The position numbers and the translations under genes were made by a program. This document shows, in pieces, positions 20,573 through 32,900 of a stretch of 64,000 nt of DNA (positions within the stretch are counted from its first letter, which is position 1; every line of letters starts with the position of its first letter). The notes under the pieces are model-generated. The model did no database searches. It saw only the letters and a program-made list of their open reading frames with translations, and was not told where the DNA came from. The DNA is from Zygnema cylindricum (Eukaryota > Streptophyta > Zygnematophyceae > Zygnematales > Zygnemataceae): assembly GCA_037447655.1 (NCBI GenBank), contig JBBHKE010000161.1, positions 252,541 through 316,540 on the forward strand, in the 5' to 3' direction.

Positions 20573-23500
20573 ATGGAGACAGATGACGACTCAAGGGACA
20601 CTTCTCGCCCAAGGAGGCAGTCTGGAAGGGAGAGAGGCCGAGATCGGGAGGCGGAGGAAGACACTCAGAGAGAGGTCGAGGTCGACATAATAGGAAGGAG
20701 TGGAACAGGAGACCCGGAAAGCCCAAAACCTGTGGACATTGGGGACATTGGGGATGGTGGTAGAGATCGTCGTGATGCTCCTAAGGACTATCAGAATGGA
20801 AAGAATGGAAGTAGGAATCAGAGCGTTGAAACCAGTGATAAAAGTGGCCATGGGAGAGACAATGATCGGCGAAGTCCTGGAAAGCATAGTGGTGATTCGG
20901 AGAGACCTAAAAGATCGTACGATACTGACACGGTGAGAGTGGTTCCTGACTTCTGGACTTGTTTTGACTTTGAAGTTTCAAGAAGTTAAAAGCTGTGAAT
21001 GCTTTGATTCTGCTGTTAATTTATCATTTAGTGTTTCACGAATGTTCTGCATACATATACTTTCTTGTCCTTTTAAATTGGAGATTTCTTTGGCTGCAAA
21101 GTTTCATGTTGATCGTTAATGTTTTTGGTAGGCTCCTTGTACAATATGTTTTTGGCGTCTTTGTGTAAAAGCAACCTGCCTAAGTTCTTGCATTGGAAAG
21201 CACATCTGTGAATGAAGAATGTTCAGTGAGAACTGGATTATGGCGGTTCTGGTTGTCGAATTAAATGATATGGCAACTTCTATGCCATTTGTATATTTCG
21301 GTGTTTGTGGTTATCTGACCTACCCAAATGAAATTCTATCTTTTACATGGCAGTATTTTCTGATTATGACTATGATCTTGCAATGTACTGTTTGAGTTAT
21401 CCAAATTGTTTTTGGATATACCACCTCCTCTGTATTACTCATTCTTGGTAATCCTGTTATCTTGGACTGATTGCAGAGAGATTCCAGTCCCGAGCGCAAG
21501 CGGTTGGCTACTGATAGACCGTTTCATGGGATCGGTATGTCAAGAATTTGTTTTGAAAAACTGCTTTTGCATCAAGAGGTTTAATACAGGCATTTTATTG
21601 ATGTGATGTATTTCTTGGTGTTATGCATCTATTGTTGTGATGCAATTGTCATTTCATTATGACGGTGCAGATGTTGTATTCCGCCTTTTGTTACCCTGCA
21701 AAAAGATGGGCATCATCATCGGCAAGCAAGGTGCACACATTCAAGTGATTCGTGAAAAAACGGGTGCTCGCATCAAAATTGCCCCATCTGCTCCGGTAAA
21801 GGCATAACTTTGTATGCCAGAATCTTGTTAGTCTGAGCATGAGTGCGAATTTGTCTAAAGTTGCAATGTCCTTCCAGCTTTGTTTTTTTTGTATTGCCGG
21901 TTTCGCCATATTTGTAGTGAGTGCGCTTCCTTCTCATGTAGAAGGATATGCCTATAGCTGATGCAGTGTACGAGAGGTTCTTTGCTCCTGAAACTGCACT
22001 CAACACTGCTGAGCTATGATTCTTTGAGTTTGTTGTCAAGCCTAATCCTTGACCATACCATAGCCAGGTAATCAGGTGAAACAATGTTGCTCTAGGCTGT
22101 GCAGGGTTTGGAAGAGCGTATTATAACTATTTCAGCAAGGGTGGAAACCCTTGAGGGTTGGACATCGGCAGAGGAAGCCCTTCTATGTCTATACCGGAGA
22201 TCAGTTGCGGTAAGAAGTTTACTACCACAAGCCTTGTTTTGGACGTGGTAAACTGTTTTGTACATTACAACTGGAAATTTGATTGTGACCGCGTGTTCTG
22301 GTTTGTTGTAGCGCTTGTGGTCATGTGAAAGATTAATGTATTTGTTGAGGAGTTTGTCAGATTCTTTCCTTGGTTACGCTTGTAAACAAGCTGGGCGTTT
22401 TTGTTTTAATATCGTTAATGGAGGTCAAATTGCTCATGACTTGATGAAAGCTTTCTATTGGCAACAATTTGATTACTTCAGGATCTCGCTAACCACCTGC
22501 CTGCGGTGGTGCTGTCCAGAATCCTCATGTCCTTTCCTCCTCTTGGGTTCAGCCCCCGCCCCTTCCCCCTCCCCCCCTCCCCCCCCCCCCCCCCCCCCCC
22601 TTCCTCATTCCTCCTTCTCCTTTCCCCCTCCCTCCTCCCTCCTCCTCCCTCCTCCTCCCTACTCCTCCCTCCTCCTGCCTCCCTTTTTTCACCATGCTCG
22701 GCTTCCCATTTCCTTCCTCCTTTTCCTCCTTTCGCCCTTCATTCCTGTCTGTGACCATGGCCAGTTTGTTAGGTTTCTCCTGATAGTATCATCCCATTTG
22801 CTCACGGTCAGCAGAAGGACACGATGTCTCCGTCATTATCATGTCTTCATCATGCCTTTTGAGGAAACGGACCTTTCGAGCGACTCGATTTGAATGACAG
22901 TTTTGATTGTTTTTCGACTCCAACAAGATTTTTATAGAACTCCCATGTGTTGGTCACTGCCACAGTGAATTTCAAGCCACACATGTGAACCTCTACATGT
23001 TTGACTTCCCAATATAGATTACATTTTCCCAACCCATGCACTCTCTGTAGTGTCCATGGACATCCTGTCACATATGCTTTCCCGGTAGCTATGCTTATAG
23101 CAGCTTTTACCGTCGCTTTGGTTCTGTTCGAACTCTATCGTTTTTGACGTTGACCCTTGGAAGCTTCAAGCTTTTCTTTGAAGGTTGCTTTTTTTCTTTT
23201 AAAGGATCCTCTAACTGTTGATCAATCCCGAATTTCAAATTCCACCATAGATATGGCAACTTCAATTTGCCGTTTCTAGCTATCCATTCTCCCTTCAGTG
23301 CAGAGGTGCCTTCCTCGTGCTTCCTTTCACTTCGCTTCTCCCTTCACTGCTTTACAGTCTTGGCGACGTCCCTCATTTTCCCCTGACACAGTCCCTTCCC
23401 AACTCCACATCCACTCTCCCCTTCCCCATGCAGAATATGGAGGAGGAGAGGCCAAGTGGCGATGACTCAGATTCTGCGGATGATAGTGACAAGGATGATC

Positions 23501-26500
23501 AGCCAAGGCAAGCATCGTCCGTCTTGAGGATGTTGATCGCTGGTTCCCAAACAGGAGCCTTGATTGGAAAGGGGGGATATAAGATTAAGCAATTTCGAGA
23601 AGATTCTGGAGCGCCTATCAGAATTCTGGAGGAGATACCAAGGGGTGCTAATGTTGGAGACCGGGTTGTGCAGGTTGGTTTTTATTGTATGCATGATTTT
23701 GCTGCTCGGTTTTTTCCAATTACAGAATAAACTTTTGTGTGGTTTAGTAGCTTTTGTTTGCTTTGCACTTCAAAAATGCTTCTTCATAATTATTTTGACT
23801 ATGAGGTACAAATGCAGGTGTCTGGCAAGGTGGAGCATGTACAGGCAGCTCTTAAATTAATATGTGGACACCTCAAGTGAGTTTCCTTCATGCAACCACG
23901 ATTGTTTTAGATGTGTTTTCTTATTGTGAACCATTCAAAGCTTCACTCTTTTTTCTTTTGTCTTCTTTTCATTGTAAGACAAGGGGGGATGTAGTAGACT
24001 CATCTTTGTCAAAAGGCAGTTTCTCTGGCAATTGTTTAGCCAGTTTTTTTAATCTTTTGGTTCTCAAATAAGGGAATATTACATACGTGAATACTGACGA
24101 GACTGGCGAGTAATTACCGTAATCATACTAAAAAAATGAATGTTTTTTACAGAATTGTACAGTTTTCTGTACCGATGCCTTGATTACTGCGCCAGTAAGG
24201 GCTGTTACTGGGCTCGTAATTGTGCTGTCAATTTACTGATGCTGAATGCCAATTTGCAGGGAGCATCCTGCTCGGGAACTTGATTATATGGCGAGGAAGA
24301 CATCATATCCATCAACTGGTGGGCCAATACCGATTGTAACAGCAGGAGTAGGAACGCATGGATGGCCATATTCCAAGTATGGGTCAGATGATCGCGACCT
24401 CTCTCGTGGAAGGGACTCTCGCGACTATCGAGATGGAAGAGAAAATCGTCTACCACTTCGTGATGTCCGAGACTACTCTCGTAGTGACCCAAGAGGCTAC
24501 AGAGACTCTGGTAAGATAATGGACATGTGATCTTTGTGGAATGTATGTATCTTAGCTCTTGTAATGATTCAGACTGGAAGAACAGAGCAAATGGGCAAAA
24601 CGCATACCTGTTTCAATTTAGTGTGGTGAAGATGGTCTTGGGAGCAACGTACCTTAGCGTCAGGATTTGCTTTTTGTCTTGTGAAAACAGGGGGTTCTGA
24701 TGTTTGAAAGTGAAAATTGCTTAAGCGAGGCTCCTGGAGCATGGCAGGTCATTGTACGAGAAGGTCTGCATTTTCGCTACGGGACATCTTCTAGCACATT
24801 TCCATATGAAAGCTATAAATAAATGAAAGCTTTAAGTTACTAAGTTTGTATTATCACTTTGTGCAGGTCGAAGTTCATCTCTAAAAAGGGACAGGGAGGA
24901 CCGGCCAAGGGAATCCCATCGTGATCCTTATCGAGACAGGGAGCGTGAGAGGGAGAGAGATCGAGAACGTGAACGTGAATGGGAACGTGAGAACGAACGG
25001 ACAAGGAGTCGAGAAAAAGAATACCCTTTTTCTTTGTCCTCCAGAGAGTATGCTCCTAAGGTTGTGCCTGTCCTCCCTTTGATTGCTGGTGGCAGTCCCA
25101 GTGGAGGTAGACATGTTCGTGCAGAAGTTCAGCTGGCAAATGCTGACATGGGAGCCCTTATTGGGAAAAAAGGAGGCACCATTGGGCATATAAGGACCAT
25201 TTCTGGGGCTTCTGTCAAGGTAACGCACTGGAGGCTCTGACTGGCTGGTTATTGTCTTGAATAGGGACTAATGTGTATTAACAAACTTTCTGATGTTAAA
25301 TTATGCCACTAGTTATGTCATGGTGCAGCAATGTGTCCAATGGTAGAGATGGTTGAGGGATCGCGGAGGTGTTACTTCTGCTCTTAAGAACTCAGTGACC
25401 TATCTGTTACTAATGCATATTCTGTTAGAAACGATAAGGACGCTGTGTCCTGTACGTTGATAACATGTTTGATTGACACGTTCATAACAATTTAGTTCAC
25501 AGGGAGTGGTGGAACGTTCATACCATAGGTTTAACGAGTGAAAATTCTATATATTGTACTCCGACAGTACGCCTACAAAATGTGAATACCCGCATAGTAC
25601 ACTGTCCTGGGCTACAATATATAATGTTTCCGATTGTTTTCACTGATTAAACCTATGTTAAACCTATACAGTCGTGGTCAGATTTACTCACTCTCATGTT
25701 ATCATTATGTCTTCCATATTGCTTAATTTCATGTTCGGACCCTTGAATACTCAAATTTCAAAGAACTAGTCCTTGATGTTTTTTTGTTGTGATGTGTTGC
25801 TGATTGGTTAACAATGCACAAGTTTGATGCCTCACTTATCTATCGGTTGTCGATAAAGAGTCATATAGAAAGTCTGATGCATTCATCTGAAACCAGTTTT
25901 TGTGACTGTTAACCTGTATTTTGAACGGTGGTTTAACAACTTATAGCATGCCTTTTTCCACTTTAATCTAACATTTGACTACATAATCTTTTTAACCTCA
26001 GTTTGATGACTAATGTCTCACTCTGGCTGGGTTGTTGCCCTTAATTCACCGCACTTCTTTACTAGTTGTGATAATGAAATGTGTGAGTTAATATTCCACA
26101 GGTGCTGGCGTCTGGTCTTTGTCTGCTGAAGCCAGTAAGGCAATGGAAATATACTGTCTCTGAGTTGAAGCGAAGAAAAAAGTTGGCAAATGAAGGATAT
26201 CAACTCTAAAGTTGTGGCTGGTTGCTTTTTATGAAATTTACTGATATGCTGATGGAAAGTCATGTTTCTCCATCCATGGGCAGGTCCACGAGTCTAGGGG
26301 AAGCTCTAGTTATCGCATTGTGGAGATAGCTGGATCTCCCGACCAGGTTTGTGTGGACACTTCTCCTTTCTTAAGTAGCTTCTTAGAGTCTTCTTTCGGT
26401 TTTCCCAGTTTCATAAAACAAATTTCATGCCTACCACCAGCCACGGCCATTGGTAGGCAGTGTTTGCAAGCGTGATGGTTTGTTCTTTGTGTGTCTGAAA

Positions 26501-26909
26501 GATTGTTTGTCTTTTCTGCGGAGATCTCACAGGTATTGAAAAGTACTGTTTGAACAGTACACCGTGTTATTAGAGTAGAGAAATTACCATTTTATAGTTT
26601 TTTATTAGTGTTTAAGTGTCATTGACTGATATCCAGTCTCGAATGACGTGGCTGTTTTTTAAACTGTGTAACGCAATCAGTACTATTAACACTATTTTGC
26701 GGTCAGAGGGCCAAAAAAATCCCAAAACACGGAAAAAACCGAATTAGGGTGACTAACACTAATCATATATCGTTTCCCGGTGGTGTATACGTTTTTGGAA
26801 ACAAGTTGACTGTATCAGCTTATCCAAACTCGTCTATCGTTTTTTGCAGGTGTCTATTGCAGAAAGTATGGTTGAAAAATGCACTGGTCGTCAAGGAAAC
26901 CATCACTAA
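20573..26909 (+). CDS. Three-KH-domain RNA-binding protein (hnRNP K/PCBP-like)
   Basis: Ten exons: 20,573-20,932; 21,477-21,534; 21,671-21,795; 22,105-22,209; 23,434-23,673; 23,818-23,876; 24,260-24,510; 24,867-25,219; 26,284-26,346; 26,850-26,909. Introns are GT-AG, phases agree, and the product is about 557 residues. The N-terminus is charged and rich in Arg, Asp and Ser. KH1 (exons 3-4) has VVFRLLLPCKKMGIIIGKQG, with the GKQG RNA-binding loop. KH2 (exon 5) has MLIAGSQTGALIGKGG, with GKGG, preceded by an acidic stretch. An RD/RE-rich linker (exons 7-8; REREREREWERE region) leads to KH3 (LANADMGALIGKKGG, GKKG), which ends in exons 9-10 (SYRIVEIAGS, then VSIAESMVEK). Such proteins bind C-rich single-stranded RNA in splicing, 3' processing or mRNA stability. 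I cannot assign a specific plant orthologue such as FLK or PEPPER. Confidence 0.88.
22552..22690 (+). repeat. C-rich/CU-rich tract in intron 4 of the KH gene
   Basis: About 140 bp are almost pure pyrimidine on the coding strand. They include a run of roughly 20 C near 22,580-22,600, followed by repeated TCCTCCC units. Apparent open frames here are products of low complexity. The tract is transcribed as C-rich RNA because the gene reads on the plus strand. Confidence 0.9.
25524..25656. repeat. Small foldback element in KH intron 8
   Basis: CATAGGTTTAACGAGTGAAAA on the left pairs, with a few mismatches, with the right end TTTTCACTGATTAAACCTATG. TATATATTGTA and TACAATATATA continue the stem inwards. 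The length is about 133 bp, non-coding, and the ends differ from the CACCG MITE family. Confidence 0.65.
26560..26785. repeat. MITE-like element of the CACCG family in KH intron 9
   Basis: The left end is AGTACACCGTGTTATTAGAG, with TA outside CACCG. The right end, near 26,785, is CGGTGGTGTA and is degenerate. The length is about 226 bp, between KH exons 9 and 10. Confidence 0.5.
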
Positions 26910-28322
26910 TCCTCTGGTCACTGAAGTTTGAAAGTGTTCTTTTTTTTCCTTCTTTTCTTATAGGGTGGAAAACGAGGATGATGTTGGGCAGTAGACCGGA
27001 CACTGGTGCTAGTCAATATGTCCCAAGGCAACATTGCTCCGGCAAATCCCCCCGTCTTGTGTACACTTAGTTATCTTTCAAGGGAAGGGTTTCTTATTTT
27101 GTTTTTTTCTAGTTTGAATATTGTTGTAGTGTCGTAGAGGATGTCAACGAGGCTAAATAATAATAGTACACCGATGCCTTTGTGGTGTATTTATGCCATG
27201 CCCGGAAGAAAAGCCCTAAAAAGAAAAATAAAAGAAAGAGAAAAGTCAGTTAGAAAAAGTCAAAAAGGAAAAGAAACGGAAAAAGTCCTTGGAAGTCTTG
27301 CCCTTATTTTTGCGGCTGGTACAGTAGGCGAAATGCTGCTCAATATGAGCTTGGACTGACGGCAAGGCATTTGTACTATTAAAGTGTATTAGGTCTAGCT
27401 GTAAGATGGTGGAGACAATAGTCTACATGATGTATTTGTCTCATAGTGGATCCAGTCGATGCTACTGGTGTGAAATAAATTTTCGAGTAATCCAGCAACA
27501 GGAATAAACAGTAGTGCAGTTACATGCGAGAAAAACCTGCTTCATGGTGGTTCAAAGATGCTTCATTTGTTGATTTGTTGAGATTGAATTGTGTTGCGTG
27601 GTGATGATGTAACAAGGAAATCTTAAAGTTTTGGAACAGAATATTTTGGAACGGAAGATTTGGAAGTTTTGTCGTTCTATGCATGAAGAAATTCACACAG
27701 TTGATGCTCGCTGCGTGAAGGTCCGGTATCAGCGAATCAAATCCTTTGGTGATACATTTCGTTTGTCTTGATGACTCAGTGGGGGAGAGACAAGGTGGTG
27801 TACCTGTGTTTCCTTTCTTTTGTTTCATGTGCTAAAATTTTGTTTATTTGTCATTTGTTTTAGTGGTACTTTTGCGAGCCACCGTGGAAAGACGCTGGAG
27901 ATTCTATTTCTGATTTAATTCCTACCCTGTTTGGCCTCCGAGTGCAAGATGAATCCAATAATTGTGAGAAATAAGATGCAGGGATTAAAAAGAGTTGTTA
28001 ACAGCTTGTTAAGCTATTTTGCAGAGACTAACAAACATAAAATTGAGGAACATTTGTCTTGCAGGATTTTGCTACATGTACTTTAATTCCATAACGTGGC
28101 TATTAAATTTCTCATTCGACGTTGACGTCAATTGTGTGACAAATGGCCTGTCTATGAAACTTAAGGAACGTGTTGTTAAACATTTTAATTATCAAATCCC
28201 ATAACAGTCCTGTACTTTCAGTCTCCAAATAAACATAGCGAGACACAACATAAATTTCAGCCCAACTCCAAAATGATAGCGTTTGAGCTAGTGTAGCATG
28301 AGGGTAACGAGTTGATAATGAT
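26910..28322. other. 3' flank of the KH gene and intergenic sequence, no gene seen
   Basis: The first few hundred bases after the TAA at 26,907 are probably 3' untranslated region. Short open frames to 28,200 show no recognisable protein. Confidence 0.45.
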
Positions 28323-28947
28323 TGCGTTGTTCACACTTGGAAAAATGGGAAACCGATGTCATAAATTTTGGGATCCATACGCCAAATTTCATAAAATGAC
28401 AAAAAATGCGGCGGTGACGGTTGGGGCGGTTGGTTTCGACCGTTTTGGAGCGTATCGGAGGACAAAAGATGCAGTTCTATGCGTCAAAACTCGACAGCTG
28501 CGTAGAGCAAACGGCAACTGCCGTCCGCCATCGGACATCATGTTCGGAATGCACTTTTTCGCTTTTGAAGAATTTCGAAAACGAAGCGCACGGACGTGAA
28601 CTGTACAAGAATTCATTCCGTCGCAAACTTATGAACAAACTAGGGACCAATCACATAAGAGAACATGTAATGTCAAAAAAAAAAAAAAACAATGATGGAA
28701 AAAAAAAAGGGCATGTCCAAAGTTCCTTCCCGGTTATTTTCGGTCTGTAAAAACGCTTGCGTGGCAGTACATTTGGTTTGGAAGGTTGGTACATATCGTG
28801 TCATGGCGTTTCCTTTTCGTACGCAAGTCTCGCATCACGACACGCTAGTTGACGTAGGCTAGCGTCACGTGCCAGTTCACGGCGGACAAAAAAAAGTACC
28901 GTTTCCATACCATACCGTTTTCCCCTTTTTCAAGTGTGAACAACGCA
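28323..28947. mobile_element. Non-autonomous DNA transposon with about 30-bp terminal inverted repeats
   Basis: The left end TGCGTTGTTCACACTTGG and the right end CAAGTGTGAACAACGCA are inverted repeats that continue inward with mismatches for about 30 bp. GAT precedes the left end (28,320-28,322) and follows the right end (28,948-28,950), consistent with a 3-bp target duplication. The 625-bp interior encodes nothing recognisable. The superfamily is not assigned. Confidence 0.8.
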
Positions 28948-28950
28948 GAT

Positions 28951-29994
28951 GACTAGAACCAAGGCGGGTCGCATAGACTAAAACGCGTCCATTGCGAGAA
29001 GTAACATATCACAGAGATTGTTTTTCTTGGCGGCAACTGTTGTATGTGGTTTTTAACCAGAGTTTATATTATACTGAACAGATTGTATGCAGTTTACCAC
29101 TACGACTTTTTTTGTCTTTCCATCATTTTCAGTTTTAATAGTGACTTTATTGTTGGCTTCAGAAATAACAGTTGACTTCGTATCACTGACGTGTTCTATT
29201 GGGGCACCATGACTCAATCTTGGGTTTGTCTTTAGTGGTTTTACAGGCGATGTTGGGATATAACTTGATTTTGTAAACAATCAATTTTGCATTCCTTTTC
29301 TGTTCCAAAAATGTACTGAAAATTTGCAGTGATGGGTTTGAATCATTCATTCATTTGAATCATGTTCCAAATGTGCCCAAAACAATTAAAAACGCTACAT
29401 TTGGGGACCCCGTACTATACGCATATTATACCCAGAAAAGCTGTAAAAGATAGCGTTTCCATTTACTTTCGCACATTTGATCTATGGTTTGAACGAGCAT
29501 GTTGATGCATAAAAGACGAAAAGTTGAACCATACAACAGATCGTTCATGTCACCACCACAAAGTAACAGGCCGACATTTTCCTCCCAACAGCAGTCTTCC
29601 CTTCCAACAGGAGACTGGTTCGATCCACCAACACTTTTCCATAGTGTATTATTGCTTAATCGTTCCAAAATATATACATAAACCCTCACAAGAGATGAGG
29701 AGAATAGGAGCCTGTTGACCAATAACAAACCTATGACACGTCTTTTGAATCTACTGACAGACCCAATCGTTCGTCTTTTCTTTTCCTTAGTATTAACACG
29801 TGAAAACCTATACCTCTATACCTCCTATTAATCTCTATACCTGACCAACTTCTAAAACTATGTCCACATCGGTTTACTGCCCGCACCGTTCCCATAAAAT
29901 GTTTCATTCAAATATTAACCAAAGAAAAAATCCAATTCCACAAAAGAGAAAACATCGAAGTCGAAAACATCAAAACTATTTGATGCAATACTAA
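28951..29994. other. Intergenic, 3' flank of the DUF2064 gene, no gene seen
   Basis: No credible coding region. The right-hand few hundred bases probably contain the 3' untranslated region of the minus-strand gene ending at 29,995. Confidence 0.45.
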
Positions 29995-32900
29995 TTACAG
30001 CAGATATCCCGTTTCGGCCAGGGCCTCGTCCATCAACCTCTTCTCCTCCAAAATCCTCTCGGACACTTGTCTCACCACTTGCCACGTGTTCCTCACCTTC
30101 TTCAAATCTCCTCCATTAGAAGCCATGGCCCTTGAACCTCCGTCTCCCACGGGCCCTCCACTATTCCAGCTTCGCATCCTCGTCAGATTCCTATTTTGAC
30201 TCAAGGATCTCCTCATCATAAAACCGGGCATGTTAAACCATGACTGGAGGTCCTCCACGGTATCAACATCCATGAGTTGAGGGAGAGTAGAGAGAGGAGC
30301 CACTTGGAGTTGGGCCTGTAAGGCACCACTGGCCGATAAATGGAGGACTTCGGAAGTGCTCCAAGGTATTTTCTGCTGTAGGAAAAAGAAAACAAAAAAG
30401 ATAAATAAAAAGGGTACATTTTTATCCAACCCTCGTATACTTTTTTCGTAAAAAATTGATCGTTACACCATATCCATAGCAACGAATGCAATACCCGTAA
30501 ACGACAAAGCAAAAAAGGCAAAACATAAAAATCCGGAATATACAAGGAAAGATTGATAGTGCTCGTATTTCAGAAACACAGGTTTCCCTAAATGAAGTGA
30601 TGCTTTCAAAAAACAAACCAAGGGAGGATGTTAGGATTGTGGGAAGTCGTGATTTCCATCTTTTTTTGTCCTCTTTGCTGTCATTTTACATAGACTCATT
30701 CTTTATATTGTGACAGGTCTCTGCTGACCCCTGTGGGGTATCATTTGTTTTTTTTCGACAGCAATTGAAGTAGAGCCTCGAATCTAAAAAAAGATGTAAA
30801 CGAAAAAGGCTCAAAACACTTTATAGATTTTGCTCGACATTTTCAGAAGACCCTCCGATAAACCACATACCTCGAATAGTGTGGTATGAGTTCTTGTGAG
30901 GCCAAGCAAGTAGTATCCTCCATCATGTGCTGGACCAAACACTACCTGCCAAAAAAGTCATACATTTTATTTAAGTGGAAGATCAAATTTTGGTGATACA
31001 ATAAACAGTACACCGTGAATCGTTATTAGCCTTATGTACTGTATATCGGCACCCCAAAATTTTGACATTGATATCTTAAATATAATAAATTACACTATTT
31101 AAGGACGTGGACCATAATCCGCCATGTCTCCTGGCACTAAATTAGAATGAATGACGCTGATTTTTTCTTTACACTAATAATTTCTATACGCAAATAACGA
31201 TCCAAGGTGTAATGTGCATTATAACATCAGAATAGCTCTAGATCACATATGAATGACCTAGGACCAAAAGATCCTCTCTTTCTTGATCAAATGTTGAATA
31301 AAAAAAAATGTTGAAATTGTTGAATCAATACCGAATTCTTTCACAAAATAGCGAGTTACTATTCAACTCTAAAAATCAGGGGCTCCATCATCAGAAATGT
31401 CCCGATGAAATAAAACTTACTGATGTTTTTGAAAAAAATGTTTTTGGAAAAGATGTACAAACCTCATTATGACTGAGGGCCGCATATGCCTTCATAATGA
31501 TATGGGCATTGAGGTCGGGACAGTCGGTTCCAATTATTACCGCCTGCAAAATCACCCTTTATCTTCCACCTAAGCTTTCAAAATCATCTCAAATTCCTTG
31601 AAATTTACTATTATTATTTACTTTTCCTTCAAACTTATGACATAGAAAAAGTCCTTTGTTTCCTTTCAGAATTTTCAAGACGTCTCAAATTTCCCAACAC
31701 CATTTTACCTCCATAATACTATTTCATTTCGCAATAATTATGCCCAGGAGAAAGTGTTACCTCTAGTAACCAATTTCTACACAAACAGGTAAAAGAATCT
31801 CCAGCCTTGGTTTTCAAGCACCTCTCCTGTATTCTTTACCTTTATCAAATTAAAAAAGAAGAAGAAAAAGGGCAGAAAGAAGAGCTGACCTGGACAGCTC
31901 CATTATGAAAGACCTCCTCAAAAGCTCCCATCATACGTCTTCCCAAATCTTCCCCTTCCTGTTGTCGCATTCAAATAATAAGAATAACATAGTGACGATA
32001 ACTAACGAGGAAAACAATGGATAAATACGGTCACTGATTAGTTACATAATTCACGACAACTTTATGTACTTGCAAAACCATAAAAAAAAATGCAATTTCT
32101 TTGCAGCAAAGAAATTGTAGACTGCCTTCTATAATGTCGTTTGGTACTTAACGAAGGTTTACAAGCAATTCTCAATTTTGTAAATCAAAGTCAACCGTTT
32201 CGATATTCCTCGTAGTAAGTCTCGACTGAGAATATAGACCACCCACACTAATTGTATGACAATAATTAAGTTAGACGGACCAATCCAAAAACCTAACTGA
32301 AACTGCAGAACTCGCTAACCTCTCAACTACGTAAAAAGTATATTGAGATGTACTTTCTAACAGTGACTACACTAATGTAAGAAGCCGATCTCTCGCCACT
32401 TACACGGAAAACAGTTTAGCCATCATAATTACAGCAAGAACTTTTGTAGAAACAGTTTATAAAATGGTCTATACTGATATAACATCCATATATCCATAAA
32501 CAGTGCGCACTCTCTTTCACATTTTCGTCAGCCTTCATCTACATTATAAATGCTTCCATTTCTGGACGGGACATGAAATGGTGGTTCACAAATGACTTCG
32601 GTGGCCCAAGCTATTTGATAATAGGCAGGTAAACGTGTGGTAGTTGACAATGTCATGACAAAAACAAACCATTATCTGAAGTTTATGCGGAAGCTAATAT
32701 GGGTCAGCAACACTACTTAACATCAGACTGTTGTACGTGAATTGGAAAACAGTCGTACGTGAATTGGAAAACAGTCGTACGTGAATTGGAAAACAGTCGT
32801 ACGAGAATTTAGTTTTTACAACAGTCTAACTAATTCTTGGTAGGATCAACAGTGTATGAGAAGAAACATTAAGCTTACGTACGTAGACCAAGTGGACGAG

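Noticed and set aside
22315-22893. A 192-codon frame with poly-Pro and Ser
   Set aside because: It lies wholly in KH intron 4 and arises from the C-rich tract.
28421-28750. A 109-codon frame
   Set aside because: It lies inside the 625-bp transposon, ends in a poly-Lys run from an A-tract and has no transposase motif.
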